A stretch of DNA of 64,000 nucleotides from Paludibacteraceae bacterium (GCA_905233255.1 CAJOCN010000001.1:1-64000), one strand, 5' to 3'. Shown: positions 43,366 to 52,276, counted from the first letter of the stretch. Notes: generated by a model not told the origin, from the letters alone. Program-made: numbers and translations.

Positions 43366-44688
43366 ATGAAACGCATTTTATTTCTCATCGCACTATCCGC
43401 TTTCTTTATGGCTTGCGGAGGTAGTAAATCTTCGGATAAGCAATCTTCATCCCAAGCAGAAACGGTTACTGAAGGCTCGTTCGAATCCGAGTGTCGTAAG
43501 GTTTATCAGCAGGTGGATGTACTGCAACGTAAGTTGGCGGATCCGCAGCAATACGCCACGCAGCAGGGAGTAGAGGAACTCCGTAAGTTGGATCAGGAAT
43601 TATCATTCCATTACAACGCTGCTGAGTTGGATTCCGCTGAATATGCGAAAGCGCGTCAGATTGACTCGCTCATCGCCGAAGCGCATAAATCCATCCCGTA
43701 TGTCATTCAGCAGAATGTCTGCAATACGCCTCATATCTTGCTCCAAAAGCCCGAAGAACTGTTGTCGGAAACGCAGGCTTATCCTTTCTATCTGGAGCGG
43801 GGAGACAAACTGATGCTGCATATCGAGACCGAGAAACCGGCAGATATCCGCATCTATAACACCAACAGCCATCAGCTTCTGAAGTCATACATAGGCAAGA
43901 AAATGGTCAAGGACTCGATTGCTATTCAGTTCTCTGCGGTATATTTGGTAGAGATTAATCCCAAAGGGCGCCAATATGCAAACATAGATATCGCCTATAA
44001 GCCTAATTCCGTCAACCGTGCATTTGAGACCAAAACCGTTGAGACGCGCGAGGTGGAAGGACAGAAAGGTGATTTCCGCGTCAAGGCGATTCCGGGTATC
44101 AAGATGCAAAACCTCTTTGAGGAACCGCGTAAATTCACCCTCCGCAGCCAGCTCAAGGCTGCTTTCTCCGGTACAACAAATGCTGACAGGGCTATCGTAG
44201 CCATCCAGATCCCTGCCGGTGCCAAAGATGTGATGTACTCGCTGCGTATCTCCACCAACGAGGGCAGTCGTTCCTCTGACGGACATTTTGGCGACAACTT
44301 AGCTAAATCCTATAAGAAAGTCAAGTTCCTTGGCATTCCTCTCTACGAGAGGAGTTCGTCTCACGGATCCAGCCTCTTTGAGTTGCTGCTCGGTGAGAAT
44401 CAGCCGCCGCGTGAGGAAGAAGCGTATATCAATATGTATGTCTTCTATAGCGCTGATCAGGCTAAGAAATTCCAGGACGGCGCTAATCCCGCCAAACTGC
44501 AATACAGCATTGATTATTCGACCATAGGCACGCAATCATGCAACGGACGAATACCGACAAAAGGAAATCGTACCATTTATATGGGCTACCAGAACGAACG
44601 CGTGCGCTATAACAACTACGTCTTCCTTGAAGCCGTTAGTGCCGTTCCGAACACCGAATATCTGAAAACGGAATATATCGTCAAATAA
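43366..44688 (+). CDS. Lipoprotein of unknown function (440 aa)
   Basis: Signal peptide with lipobox FFMACGG (Cys17), then a Ser/Gln-rich linker and a mainly beta-strand exported protein. No known domain recognised. First gene of a three-gene unit with a DNA-binding-like protein and a transmembrane kinase, 12 bases before the next gene, so it may be the extracytoplasmic part of a signalling route. Confidence 0.8.
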   Translation: MKRILFLIALSAFFMACGGSKSSDKQSSSQAETVTEGSFESECRKVYQQVDVLQRKLADPQQYATQQGVEELRKLDQELSFHYNAAELDSAEYAKARQIDSLIAEAHKSIPYVIQQNVCNTPHILLQKPEELLSETQAYPFYLERGDKLMLHIETEKPADIRIYNTNSHQLLKSYIGKKMVKDSIAIQFSAVYLVEINPKGRQYANIDIAYKPNSVNRAFETKTVETREVEGQKGDFRVKAIPGIKMQNLFEEPRKFTLRSQLKAAFSGTTNADRAIVAIQIPAGAKDVMYSLRISTNEGSRSSDGHFGDNLAKSYKKVKFLGIPLYERSSSHGSSLFELLLGENQPPREEEAYINMYVFYSADQAKKFQDGANPAKLQYSIDYSTIGTQSCNGRIPTKGNRTIYMGYQNERVRYNNYVFLEAVSAVPNTEYLKTEYIVK

Positions 44689-44700
44689 GAAACGCAAGAA

Positions 44701-45285
44701 ATGATAACCAAATACTCTCCGGAAATAGCAACCCTGCGGATGGATGTTGAGCATGAAGTGAAGCGCAAGATCCGCACGCCCTACGACTTTGAGTTTCTCG
44801 CAGGCGTCATCTGGGAGCGGCTCCACGAGAACCTCTCGCCCACGACGCTCAAGCGCCTCTGGGGCTATATCGACGGGGCGGACACGACGCGCAGAACGAC
44901 GCTTTGTCTGCTTGCACAGTTCCTCGGCTTTGCCGACTGGGAGGCATATCAGGCATCGCTCGCTACACGGACGGACATTGAGAGTGCCGCTTTTGAAGGC
45001 GAGGGCGTGCATATCGACGATCTGCAGAAAGGCGATCGGATGGAGATAACATGGCTTCCAAACCGCCGTTGTGTTTTCCGTTATGAGAGCGAAGCACATT
45101 TCTTTGTAGAAGAAGCTGAGAATGCCAAACTCCAAGTCGGCGACACCTTCGACACCGCCTGTTTCCTCATCGGCAAACCGATGTACCTCGATAATGTACA
45201 AAGGAACAATGTACAAAGTACAAAGGAAGGATTTTCATACGTAGCCGGTTCCAAACATGGTCTGAATTCCGTTAAGAAATTATAA
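44701..45285 (+). CDS. Putative DNA-binding regulator (194 aa)
   Basis: N-terminal half has a helix-turn-helix-like pattern (LAGVIWERLHENLSPTTLKRLWGYI) seen in unnamed Bacteroidales proteins encoded beside kinases. The C-terminal half is a beta-rich domain (KGDRMEITWLPNRRCVFRYE). Near the C-terminus DNVQRNNVQSTKEG is encoded by a TGTACAAAG-type repeat (45199-45226). Cytoplasmic. Probably works with the kinase six bases downstream. Confidence 0.65.
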   Translation: MITKYSPEIATLRMDVEHEVKRKIRTPYDFEFLAGVIWERLHENLSPTTLKRLWGYIDGADTTRRTTLCLLAQFLGFADWEAYQASLATRTDIESAAFEGEGVHIDDLQKGDRMEITWLPNRRCVFRYESEAHFFVEEAENAKLQVGDTFDTACFLIGKPMYLDNVQRNNVQSTKEGFSYVAGSKHGLNSVKKL

Positions 45286-45291
45286 AATGAT

Positions 45292-46317
45292 ATGGAATCC
45301 TCCTCTGACTTCATAGTGCCTGCTGATTTTTCGTCAGAATGGCATAATATCACTCTTACTAATAGCCATTCGCGGACGCAAATCTACACCGCCACACGTT
45401 ATGGGCGGCGGTTTGTGCTTAAGGCACTCGCGCCCGAAACAGCCTCGCTGACGGACTACAGACTGCAACAAGAGCAGGAGTTCCAACTCGGCATTCAGCT
45501 CGTTCATCCTAACATCGCCGCGACCTATTCCTTGGAAGAGATTGACGGAGTGGGGCGGTGCATCGTACAGGAATGGATCGACGGAGAGACACTCGCAGAA
45601 TGGCTCCAAACGAACCCTTCCAAAGCATTGCGGGAACGAGTCTTGAACCAACTCATGGATGCGCTCGAATACATCCACAGCCTCCAACTCGTTCACCATG
45701 ACCTCAAGGCGGATAACATCCTCATTACCCGTCATGGCACCAACGCCAAACTGATTGATTTCGGACTATCGGCAACGGACGCATCGGTCTCGCCGGTCGC
45801 TAATGATCCGAGCAGAGACATCATCGCCTTACAACAGCTCTTTCCGAACATCTGTCCCACAGGGCAATTTGCCACTATCACTGCTTTACGCAAGGCTCTC
45901 AACCATCGCAAACAGCTCATCCGCTTGCTACCCATCATCCTATCTTCCCTTCTTTTACTATCTGCTATCACGCTTTTCTACCTCTCTTGGTACGAGCGCC
46001 AAAAAGAGCAACAACGCTTCGAAACCATGACCGAACAGGTCGATTCGTACATCGCCAAAGAGCGTGCGCATTTATTGGAAATGATCAACTGCCATGACTC
46101 TTTTGATGCTAATAATCAAGCAGATATACAAGCCTATATAGCATGCCATGAAGAGTACAGCAAATATGTTCAATCTCAATGGATTATCCGCGATTCGCTC
46201 ATGAACCTGTATCCCGAGAATGACCCTTTGCGTGAGCAGTTTTGGCAACTCTGGGTACACCGCGAAGCAGAGATGAACACCGAACTGATGAATATCTTAT
46301 CCTCCAAACTCAAATAA
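45292..46317 (+). CDS. Transmembrane Ser/Thr protein kinase-like protein
   Basis: 341 residues. Kinase core with Lys44 (FVLKAL), catalytic loop HHDLKADN (Asp137, Asn142) and DFG (156-158). The glycine loop is poor (LTNSHSRTQIY) and the C-lobe after DFG is short. A membrane helix (about 211-232) follows, then an extracytoplasmic helical domain of about 105 residues. HRD is HHD here. Kinase activity is likely but the reduced C-lobe leaves doubt. Confidence 0.85.
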   Translation: MESSSDFIVPADFSSEWHNITLTNSHSRTQIYTATRYGRRFVLKALAPETASLTDYRLQQEQEFQLGIQLVHPNIAATYSLEEIDGVGRCIVQEWIDGETLAEWLQTNPSKALRERVLNQLMDALEYIHSLQLVHHDLKADNILITRHGTNAKLIDFGLSATDASVSPVANDPSRDIIALQQLFPNICPTGQFATITALRKALNHRKQLIRLLPIILSSLLLLSAITLFYLSWYERQKEQQRFETMTEQVDSYIAKERAHLLEMINCHDSFDANNQADIQAYIACHEEYSKYVQSQWIIRDSLMNLYPENDPLREQFWQLWVHREAEMNTELMNILSSKLK

Positions 46318-46694
46318 TTTTGCTTAATTGCTTAAATTTGTGGACTTTTGACACAAATGTTTGCATATTTGCGCAAAAAGTTGTACCTTTGCGCAGAATT
46401 TTGAACATTAAGTACAAAAAAATACATATATTCATATTCCAAGATGCAGGGCTAACTATCTCTAAACGCGTGACTAAAACCAAATAATCAATGCAAACAA
46501 TATTTTTGAGTGGAGTAGTACCTCTATAAATGAAAAAAATGTACTGATACGGTACAGAAACGTATCGTAATTGTATGGTGAAGAACTAAATAAGAACTAA
46601 ATATGAACTAAAAATGAACTAAATAAGAACTAAAGAATTATGTAAAATAGTAAGGTAAAAAACTTTAAAAATATAGTAAGAAAGGAGAAAAAAG
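46318..46694 (+). other. Gene-free stretch with promoter and 11-base tandem repeats
   Basis: A promoter TTG (46361-46363), 20 bases, TACCTTTG (46384-46391) drives an AT-rich leader of about 290 bases. It includes five tandem GAACTAAATAA-type 11-base units (46583-46637) and the motif ATTATGTAAAATAG, also found before lon. No convincing coding frame. A Shine-Dalgarno AAGGAG ends the stretch before the ATG at 46695. Confidence 0.75.
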
Positions 46695-47114
46695 ATGGCA
46701 CAAGCAGAATTGAGTCCGGGAATAGACAGTTTGAGAGGAAAACTGGCGGGATCGTCAGGCTTTCAAGCTCGTTTCAAACAATGGAAAGACGACAGCGGAC
46801 ACGTGATAAAGGTGGGTCCGCAGGAGATCTTCAAGCGTCGGAGCCGCGATTACAAGCGTAGCCCCAGGACAGAGGCTGAGCTGAAACAAGCCAGGCTATG
46901 GCAGGAGGTTTGCCGTGAAGCCAGTCAGATCATCAAAGACAAGAACCATCCGAGATACGCTGAGTTGCGGGCACGATGGAACGCGCAGTTCAACGAAAAA
47001 CCGGATGTGTTCCTCAATGAAGGGAGAAATACACCGGTGAAATACGGGATGTTTCCGGTGTTCGTGCGGATGGTGGTTTTGAAAGAAAAAAATGAGAAGC
47101 TCGCCGCGCAATGA
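46695..47114 (+). CDS. Conserved small basic protein of unknown function (139 aa)
   Basis: Soluble, basic N-terminal half (HVIKVGPQEIFKRRSRDYKR). A good Shine-Dalgarno sequence (AGGAG, eight bases upstream) supports this start, unusual for this genome. It follows a 290-base leader with tandem repeats and is followed by two identical palindromes. Function unknown. Confidence 0.75.
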   Translation: MAQAELSPGIDSLRGKLAGSSGFQARFKQWKDDSGHVIKVGPQEIFKRRSRDYKRSPRTEAELKQARLWQEVCREASQIIKDKNHPRYAELRARWNAQFNEKPDVFLNEGRNTPVKYGMFPVFVRMVVLKEKNEKLAAQ

Positions 47115-47457
47115 TGCGCGAGAAATGCACAGAGAAGATAAGACCGGCATAACATGCCGGAGAATGGACATACAGGAATACTAAAAATGAAAACTGCCAA
47201 AGACAAGATAAAAATTAAGACCGGCATAACATGCCGGATAATAAACAATGAAGAAAACTGCCAAAATGTCATACAATAATAATTGGTATAATTATTGTAC
47301 AAACAAGGTATATATAAATATATAGGAGTTTCAAACCTAATCACGATTATGTAAAATAGCATGTTAAGAACTAATTAAGAACTAATAGTAGATAGGAAAT
47401 TAGAAGAAAGAATAACACCAGTAAAGAAAGAAAATAAAAGATACAATAAGGTGAATT
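47115..47457 (+). other. Gene-free stretch before lon with two identical palindromes
   Basis: Two copies of CCGGCAT-aac-ATGCCGG (47144-47160 and 47223-47239) in similar surroundings (AAGACCGGCAT). Then an AT-rich leader with ATTATGTAAAATAG and AAGAACTAATTAAGAACTAA (47343-47385), echoing the stretch at 46583-46650. No TAnnTTTG promoter stands out, so lon may use another sigma factor or the upstream promoter. Confidence 0.7.
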
Positions 47458-49833
47458 ATGGAAGAAAGATATAACATAGAAGAACAAAGGTACTACGAGG
47501 TACTACCTATCAAGAACACGGTGTTGTTTCCGGGGGTGTTGTTGCCGATCGCGGTGTCGAAGAAAAACAGTCTCAAACTGATTAAGTCGGCGGACAAAGA
47601 GGACCGGCCGATTATTCTGCTGACACAGAAAGACGACAACCTGTCCAATCCGGAAGGCAAAGATCTGTACACGCTGGGCACACTGGCTCACGTGATACAA
47701 ATCATACCTGTTCCGCAAATGGGCAAAGATACGATGATGACCGTTTTTGAGGGTCTGAAACGTATTCAAGTGAATGATTTCAAGGTAGATGAGAACGGTC
47801 AGCTCCTCGCCCAAGTGGTCGAGATAGCCGAACAAATGCCGCTGAAGAGCGACAAGCAGTTCAAGGTGACGGTCGATGCCATCAAAGAGACGGTTCTGAA
47901 GATTCTGGACACGCGTGAAGAAGTGCCCACAGGTCTGCAGGCGACCATCAAAACGCTGAGCAACGCACCTACCCTGCTGAACTACATTTGCGCCATCTAC
48001 CCTATGCCGTCCAAGACCAAACAGGGGTTGTTGGAGATCCACTCGCTGAGCGAGCGTGCTACAGCCCTGCTCGAGCTGTTGGAGAAAGACCTGGCGGAGG
48101 AGAATATCAAGGCAGACGTGCGTCGCCGGACCGCCGAGAAAATCGATCAGCGGCAGCGGGAGTATTTTCTGCAACAGGAGATGGAGACCATCAAAAAAGA
48201 CCTGGGCGACGACGACAACAACGAACAGACTATAAAGGAATTGCGCGCACGGGCGAAAGAAAAGAAATGGAACGAGAGCGTGGCTGAGCAGTTCGAGAAA
48301 GAAGTGAAACGGCTTGAACACATGCATATGTTCTCGCCGGATTACTCCACCCAACTCGATTATTTGAACACGATGTTGGAGTTGCCGTGGGGCGTTTATT
48401 CGGACGATAATTTTGACATGAACCACGCCCAAGAGATTCTGAACCGCGATCACTACGGGCTGGACAAAGTGAAACAAAGAATAGTCGAATATCTGGCGGT
48501 ACAGAGGATGCTTGCTCTTCGCAGCATCCAGGACAAGGAAAATCATCCGGTCAAATCCCCTATCCTATGCCTCTATGGCCCTCCGGGAGTCGGCAAAACG
48601 AGTCTCGGAAAGAGCGTGGCGGAAGCCCTCGGAAGGAAATATGCGAGGGTGTCGTTGGGCGGTCTGCACGACGAGGCGGAGATCCGCGGACACCGCAGAA
48701 CGTACATTGGTGCCCTGCCCGGACGAATCATTGACAGTATCAGGAAATGCGGTACAAGCAACCCTGTTTTTGTGCTGGACGAGGTAGATAAGATCGGCGC
48801 TGATTACAAGGGCGACCCGACCGCTGCGCTGCTCGAAGTGCTGGATCCGGAACAGAACAGTACCTTCCACGACAATTATCTGGATGTCGATTATGACCTG
48901 AGCAAAGTGCTGTTCATCGCCACCGCCAACAGCCTGGAGTCCGTTCCGCGGCCTCTGCTCGACCGAATGGAGCTGATCGAGATGACCGGCTACCTGCAGG
49001 AAGAGAAAGAGGAGATCGCCAAGAGGCATTTGATCCCGAAAGAACTGGCGAACCACGGCCTCAAAGCCAGTCAGATGCGGCTCAAGAAAGAGATCGTGGC
49101 ACACATCATCGATGACTACACGCGTGAGTCAGGTGTGCGCAGTCTGGAGCGGCAAATAGCCACTATCTGCCGGAAAATAGACACCAAGATCGCCCTCGGC
49201 GAGGAGTATAACGTGTCTGTGACACTCGATGATCTAAGGAATTACCTCGGTCAAGCCCGTTTCAGCCGCGACAGTTGGGAGACCAACAAGTACGTGGGCG
49301 TCGTAACAGGTCTGGCATGGACGCAAGTGGGCGGCGAGATCCTGTTTATCGAGACCAGCCTTTCTGCAGCCAAGGCGCCGAGTCTGACGCTGACCGGAAA
49401 CTTAGGCGACGTGATGAAAGAGAGTGCGACGCTGGCATTGGGCTACGTGAAGGCGCACGCCAAAGAGCTTGGTATCAAACCCGAGGTGTTTGATAAAACC
49501 GCCGTACATATCCATGTGCCGGAAGGCGCGATACCTAAGGATGGCCCGAGCGCAGGTATCACCATGACTACGGCTCTCGTGAGTGCGTTCACCAAACGAC
49601 ATGTCAAACCGCGGATCGCTATGACCGGCGAGATGACGCTGCGCGGCAAAGTGCTGCCTATCGGCGGTGTGAAAGAAAAACTGCTCGCCGCCAAACGAGC
49701 CGGAATAACGGATATCATCCTCTGCGAGGACAACCGCAAAGATGTAGCCGAGATCAATGAAATCTACCTCAAAGGTCTCAAACTACATTATGTACGGGAC
49801 ATCAGCGAGGTAATAGAAAAGGCGCTGCAATAA
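47458..49833 (+). CDS. lon: ATP-dependent protease Lon
   Basis: 791 residues, full length. N-terminal substrate domain, AAA+ module with Walker A GPPGVGKT (374-381), and the C-terminal protease with Ser698 (DGPSAGI) and Lys741 (VKEKLL) as the catalytic dyad. Degrades misfolded and regulatory proteins in the cytoplasm. A terminator overlaps the stop. Confidence 0.97.
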   Translation: MEERYNIEEQRYYEVLPIKNTVLFPGVLLPIAVSKKNSLKLIKSADKEDRPIILLTQKDDNLSNPEGKDLYTLGTLAHVIQIIPVPQMGKDTMMTVFEGLKRIQVNDFKVDENGQLLAQVVEIAEQMPLKSDKQFKVTVDAIKETVLKILDTREEVPTGLQATIKTLSNAPTLLNYICAIYPMPSKTKQGLLEIHSLSERATALLELLEKDLAEENIKADVRRRTAEKIDQRQREYFLQQEMETIKKDLGDDDNNEQTIKELRARAKEKKWNESVAEQFEKEVKRLEHMHMFSPDYSTQLDYLNTMLELPWGVYSDDNFDMNHAQEILNRDHYGLDKVKQRIVEYLAVQRMLALRSIQDKENHPVKSPILCLYGPPGVGKTSLGKSVAEALGRKYARVSLGGLHDEAEIRGHRRTYIGALPGRIIDSIRKCGTSNPVFVLDEVDKIGADYKGDPTAALLEVLDPEQNSTFHDNYLDVDYDLSKVLFIATANSLESVPRPLLDRMELIEMTGYLQEEKEEIAKRHLIPKELANHGLKASQMRLKKEIVAHIIDDYTRESGVRSLERQIATICRKIDTKIALGEEYNVSVTLDDLRNYLGQARFSRDSWETNKYVGVVTGLAWTQVGGEILFIETSLSAAKAPSLTLTGNLGDVMKESATLALGYVKAHAKELGIKPEVFDKTAVHIHVPEGAIPKDGPSAGITMTTALVSAFTKRHVKPRIAMTGEMTLRGKVLPIGGVKEKLLAAKRAGITDIILCEDNRKDVAEINEIYLKGLKLHYVRDISEVIEKALQ

Positions 49834-49847
49834 GCAAGCGCCTTTTC
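49816..49847 (+). terminator. Terminator of lon
   Basis: GAAAAGGCGC (49816-49825) and GCGCCTTTTC (49838-49847) form a perfect 10-base stem around the stop codon; the 3' arm carries four T. Confidence 0.85.
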
Positions 49848-49911
49848 TATATTTGAGAATTTGAAGATTTCTTATCTCGGCAAAGCCTCGAACGATCGGC
49901 TGAAGCCGTAT

Positions 49912-49950
49912 GGAGGATTTGAAGATTGGAGGATTTAACGATTGGAGAAT
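49912..49950. repeat. GATTTGAA-type 8-base tandem repeat at the 3' end of the XRE gene
   Basis: GGAGGATTTGAAGATTGGAG and similar 8-base units. The XRE frame ends within it, so the last residues (EFSNR) are repeat-encoded. Confidence 0.7.
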
Positions 49951-50327
49951 TCCTCAAAGGTATTGTCCGTATAATAGACAACAATCCGGCTGATTTGTTT
50001 AGAAGGAGCTGCAGGAAGGACCTGCGGCTCTTCTTTTGTTGCAGGGCGGGCAGATTTGTTTACGGCATCCGGCGCGAGTCGGTCAAAAAGCCCTGCTTCC
50101 TGTCCGGGAGGTGTGCGCCACATGTCACCATTACCCAGGATCAACCATTCCGGGTTGAGAGTCGGATAGCGTTCCATGATCCGTTTCATGACCTCAAGAC
50201 TCGGATTATTACGTCCCGCCATCATATTACTGATCGTGCCCGGTTGCACCCGAATCTCCGCCGCAAACTGACGCGCCGTCAAATTGAGGGACTGAATAAC
50301 TTGCTCAATACGCTCTTTTTCGCTCAT
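49935..50327 (-). CDS. XRE-family transcriptional regulator
   Basis: 130 residues. N-terminal helix-turn-helix of the Cro/C1 type (NLTARQFAAEIRVQPGTISNMMAGRNNPSLE, about 15-45), then a Pro/Ala linker and a short C-terminal tail. Its own promoter lies just upstream and is flanked by TGTGAA sites, suggesting autoregulation. No phage genes are next to it. Ends inside a GATTTGAA-type repeat. Confidence 0.9.
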   Translation of the reverse strand: MSEKERIEQVIQSLNLTARQFAAEIRVQPGTISNMMAGRNNPSLEVMKRIMERYPTLNPEWLILGNGDMWRTPPGQEAGLFDRLAPDAVNKSARPATKEEPQVLPAAPSKQISRIVVYYTDNTFEEFSNR

Positions 50328-50355
50328 AGCAATACGTTGTTTTACAAATCCGGTG

Positions 50356-50386
50356 CAAAGTTACAAAAAAATATTGAAATACACAA
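50356..50386 (-). promoter_or_regulatory. Promoter of the XRE regulator
   Basis: Minus strand TTGTGTATTTC, 20 bases, TAACTTTG, 29 bases before the start codon. TGTGAG and TGTGAA sequences lie within 75 bases upstream. Confidence 0.8.
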
Positions 50387-50927
50387 ATGTGAGCAAGTAT
50401 TTTTGTGATTATTTTGCGCTATTTGTGAATATATAATATTTTCAGTTGTGAATTGCTATTTGTGAACGCCCTTCCGTGGAACATTTTCGAGCAGGTATGC
50501 TCTCTCAGACCATAGTATGCCGTCAAGATGCTTTATATACACCGCGGTTTTACTATAGATAAAGCACATAAGCATTTTATTTTACGTAATTTAGCTATAT
50601 TTATTCACATATAAATGCGTTCAAAAGGCCTATTTTAGAAAAGCAGTCAAATATCCGTGAGTATCAGTTTAAGTATTTTTGATAGTAGTTGAATTTACGC
50701 AAGTTACGCATACAAATAGCGTGCATCAATGCAATCTGCTATAGAGAAATGTTGTATTTTTCAAAACAAATCATTCCGGGTAATGTGTACTACTCTACCC
50801 TGGCCACTTCAGGTAGATAAAACAGTGAAAAGGAGAATCGTTGATGCTATTTGTGAAACGCAGAAATGTGAACAAAATAACCATGAATAGTGTTCACCTT
50901 TATTGCGCACAAAAATATATTTTTTTC

Positions 50928-50959
50928 TTGCTTAGTTCACAAAAATATAGTACCTTTGC
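50928..50959 (+). promoter_or_regulatory. Promoter of the 51-residue peptide gene
   Basis: TTG (50928-50930), 21 bases, TACCTTTG (50952-50959). A TTCACA site lies between the two boxes, suiting repression by the XRE protein. Confidence 0.75.
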
Positions 50960-51013
50960 ACTCGGAAATGAAAGAACAAGCAACTTATCGTCATTAAACT
51001 AAAAACCAAAACT

Positions 51014-51169
51014 ATGAAAATTGATGTTTACAAATTGAAACAAAAGACGCAGGATTTTGTCCTGCGTTTGTTCGTAGAGCCCTCTTCCGGGATCGGTAAC
51101 AACTCCTCTTCTACTTCTTATTGTACGGGAACAACATTCTGCGGCACATACAAGAGGTTGCACGGTTAG
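51014..51169 (+). CDS. Possible small peptide with Ser/Thr/Cys-rich tail (51 aa)
   Basis: Frame MKIDVYKLKQKTQDFVLRLF (leader-like, helical) followed by EPSSGIGNNSSSTSYCTGTT and FCGTYKRLHG. The split between a charged leader and a Ser/Thr/Gly tail with two Cys resembles precursors of ribosomally made modified peptides, but no maturation enzyme is nearby. A strong hairpin ACGCAGGA-tttg-TCCTGCGT (51049-51068) lies inside the frame and could instead be a terminator, in which case this is a short RNA. Own promoter 55 bases upstream. Confidence 0.4.
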   Translation: MKIDVYKLKQKTQDFVLRLFVEPSSGIGNNSSSTSYCTGTTFCGTYKRLHG

Positions 51170-51176
51170 AAGGATG

Positions 51177-51250
51177 TGGAGTATAGCGGACTCGAACCGC
51201 TCACCTCAACACTGCCAGTGTTGCGCTCTAGCCAGATGAGCTAATACCCC
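51177..51250 (-). tRNA. tRNA-Ala (anticodon GGC)
   Basis: 74 bases on the minus strand. The acceptor stem GGGGTAT/ATACTCC contains the G3-U70 pair that defines alanine tRNAs. The anticodon loop CTGGCAG gives GGC (reads GCC), and the T-arm has GGTTCGAGTCC. The discriminator is A; CCA is not encoded. A minus-strand promoter lies about 55-85 bases upstream. Confidence 0.95.
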
Positions 51251-51253
51251 CTC

Positions 51254-51290
51254 GCTCTCCCCACCGGAACGGAGTTCCGTCGGGGACCCT
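51254..51290. repeat. Palindromic element upstream of tRNA-Ala
   Basis: CTCTCCCCACCGGA ... TCCGTCGGGGACCC: imperfect palindrome whose outer arms match the insertion in hypB (7201-7245). Here it lies in the tRNA leader. Confidence 0.7.
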
Positions 51291-51303
51291 TTAAAATCGA
51301 GTG

Positions 51304-51334
51304 CAAAAGTACAAAAATATTTTGATATATGCAA
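51304..51334 (-). promoter_or_regulatory. Promoter of tRNA-Ala, overlapping the ispE promoter
   Basis: Minus strand TTGCATATATC, 20 bases, TACTTTTG. Shares bases 51322-51334 with the rightward ispE promoter. Confidence 0.8.
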
Positions 51335-51351
51335 ATTTTTTAGTAATTTTG
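51322..51351 (+). promoter_or_regulatory. Promoter of ispE
   Basis: TTG (51322-51324), 19 bases, TAATTTTG (51344-51351), 22 bases before the start codon. Confidence 0.8.
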
Positions 51352-51373
51352 CAGCATATTATTAAAAAAAGGT

Positions 51374-52276
51374 ATGAAACTCTATCCAAATTGCAAGATA
51401 AACTTAGGACTTCGGGTGATCCGTAAACGTCCGGACGGCTACCATGATCTGGAAACTATCTTTGTCCCAATCTATGGGTTGCACGATGAGTTGGAAGTAA
51501 AGCCTAACCCCGCCCCTTCCCTAAAGGGAATGGAGTCTAAGGAAGATATTTCCTTTATACAGGAAGGGATTGTGGTAGATTGTCCGGCAGAGGACAATCT
51601 GATTGTGAAATGCTATCGGATGCTCGCGAAGAAATATCCGAAGGTGGGCAAAGTAGCCGTTCGTTTCAAAAAGAACATTCCTTTTGGTGCCGGTTTAGGC
51701 GGCGGAAGCAGCGATGCTGCGCACATGGCAATCGCTCTGAACGAGCTGTTTGAGTTAGGACTTAGTAAGGAAGAGTTGGCGCAAGAGGTGAGTGTTCTTG
51801 GTGCCGATTGCGCTTTCTTTATCTATAATACGCCGTGTCTGGCTAAGGGAATCGGAGATGTGCTGACTCCGATTGATCTTGATCTCAAAGGTACGCGGAT
51901 TGTGCTCATCAAACCGGACGAGGGCGTGAGCACCAAAGAGGCATACTCCGGCATCACAAGACATCCGGAGGTGGAAGGAGAGATACAGCAGGCTGTTGCA
52001 ATGATGCAACAGAAATGCACGGAGATTGACAGTGCTGTGTTTGTGAATGATTTTGAGGCAACGGTGTTTCCGAACCATCCTAAGATAGCGGAAATAAAAA
52101 AGCGTCTGCTGGACGCAGGCGCTTATTATGCAAGCATGAGCGGTAGCGGCTCAACCGTTTTCGGGTTTTTTAAGGACGATGCGGAAGGTCGTACCGACGC
52201 CAGGTTGCGAGTGCTTAAGGAGGAGTTTGCCTCCATGGTATTGCTCGACGATACGTTTGGCGAGTGGAAGTCCTAA
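51374..52276 (+). CDS. ispE: 4-diphosphocytidyl-2-C-methyl-D-erythritol kinase
   Basis: 300 residues, GHMP kinase of the MEP isoprenoid pathway. The ATP site is PFGAGLGGGSSDAA and the C-terminal motif MSGSGSTVFG. Between ELEVKPN and GIVVDCPAEDN about 12 extra residues (PAPSLKGMESKE) are encoded by a segment with two small palindromes (51517-51530 and 51539-51555), an apparent repeat insertion. The last 126 bases overlap the convergent histidine kinase gene. Confidence 0.93.
   Translation: MKLYPNCKINLGLRVIRKRPDGYHDLETIFVPIYGLHDELEVKPNPAPSLKGMESKEDISFIQEGIVVDCPAEDNLIVKCYRMLAKKYPKVGKVAVRFKKNIPFGAGLGGGSSDAAHMAIALNELFELGLSKEELAQEVSVLGADCAFFIYNTPCLAKGIGDVLTPIDLDLKGTRIVLIKPDEGVSTKEAYSGITRHPEVEGEIQQAVAMMQQKCTEIDSAVFVNDFEATVFPNHPKIAEIKKRLLDAGAYYASMSGSGSTVFGFFKDDAEGRTDARLRVLKEEFASMVLLDDTFGEWKS

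Larger units (their letters stand above)
50328..51013. other. Gene-free AT-rich region with a cluster of TGTGAA sites
   Basis: TGTGAA or its complement TTCACA occurs near 50424, 50448, 50461, 50602, 50851, 50867 and 50935, with related forms at 50388 (TGTGAG), 50404 (TGTGAT) and 50892 (TTCACC). The sites group next to the XRE promoter and next to the promoter at 50928, which suggests operators of the XRE protein. A 53-codon frame (50729-50890) exists but contains the sites themselves and is probably chance. Confidence 0.6.

Noticed and set aside
50729..50890. 53-codon frame in the TGTGAA-rich region
   Set aside because: No start signal, and two of its codon runs are the TGTGAA sites themselves; likely chance.
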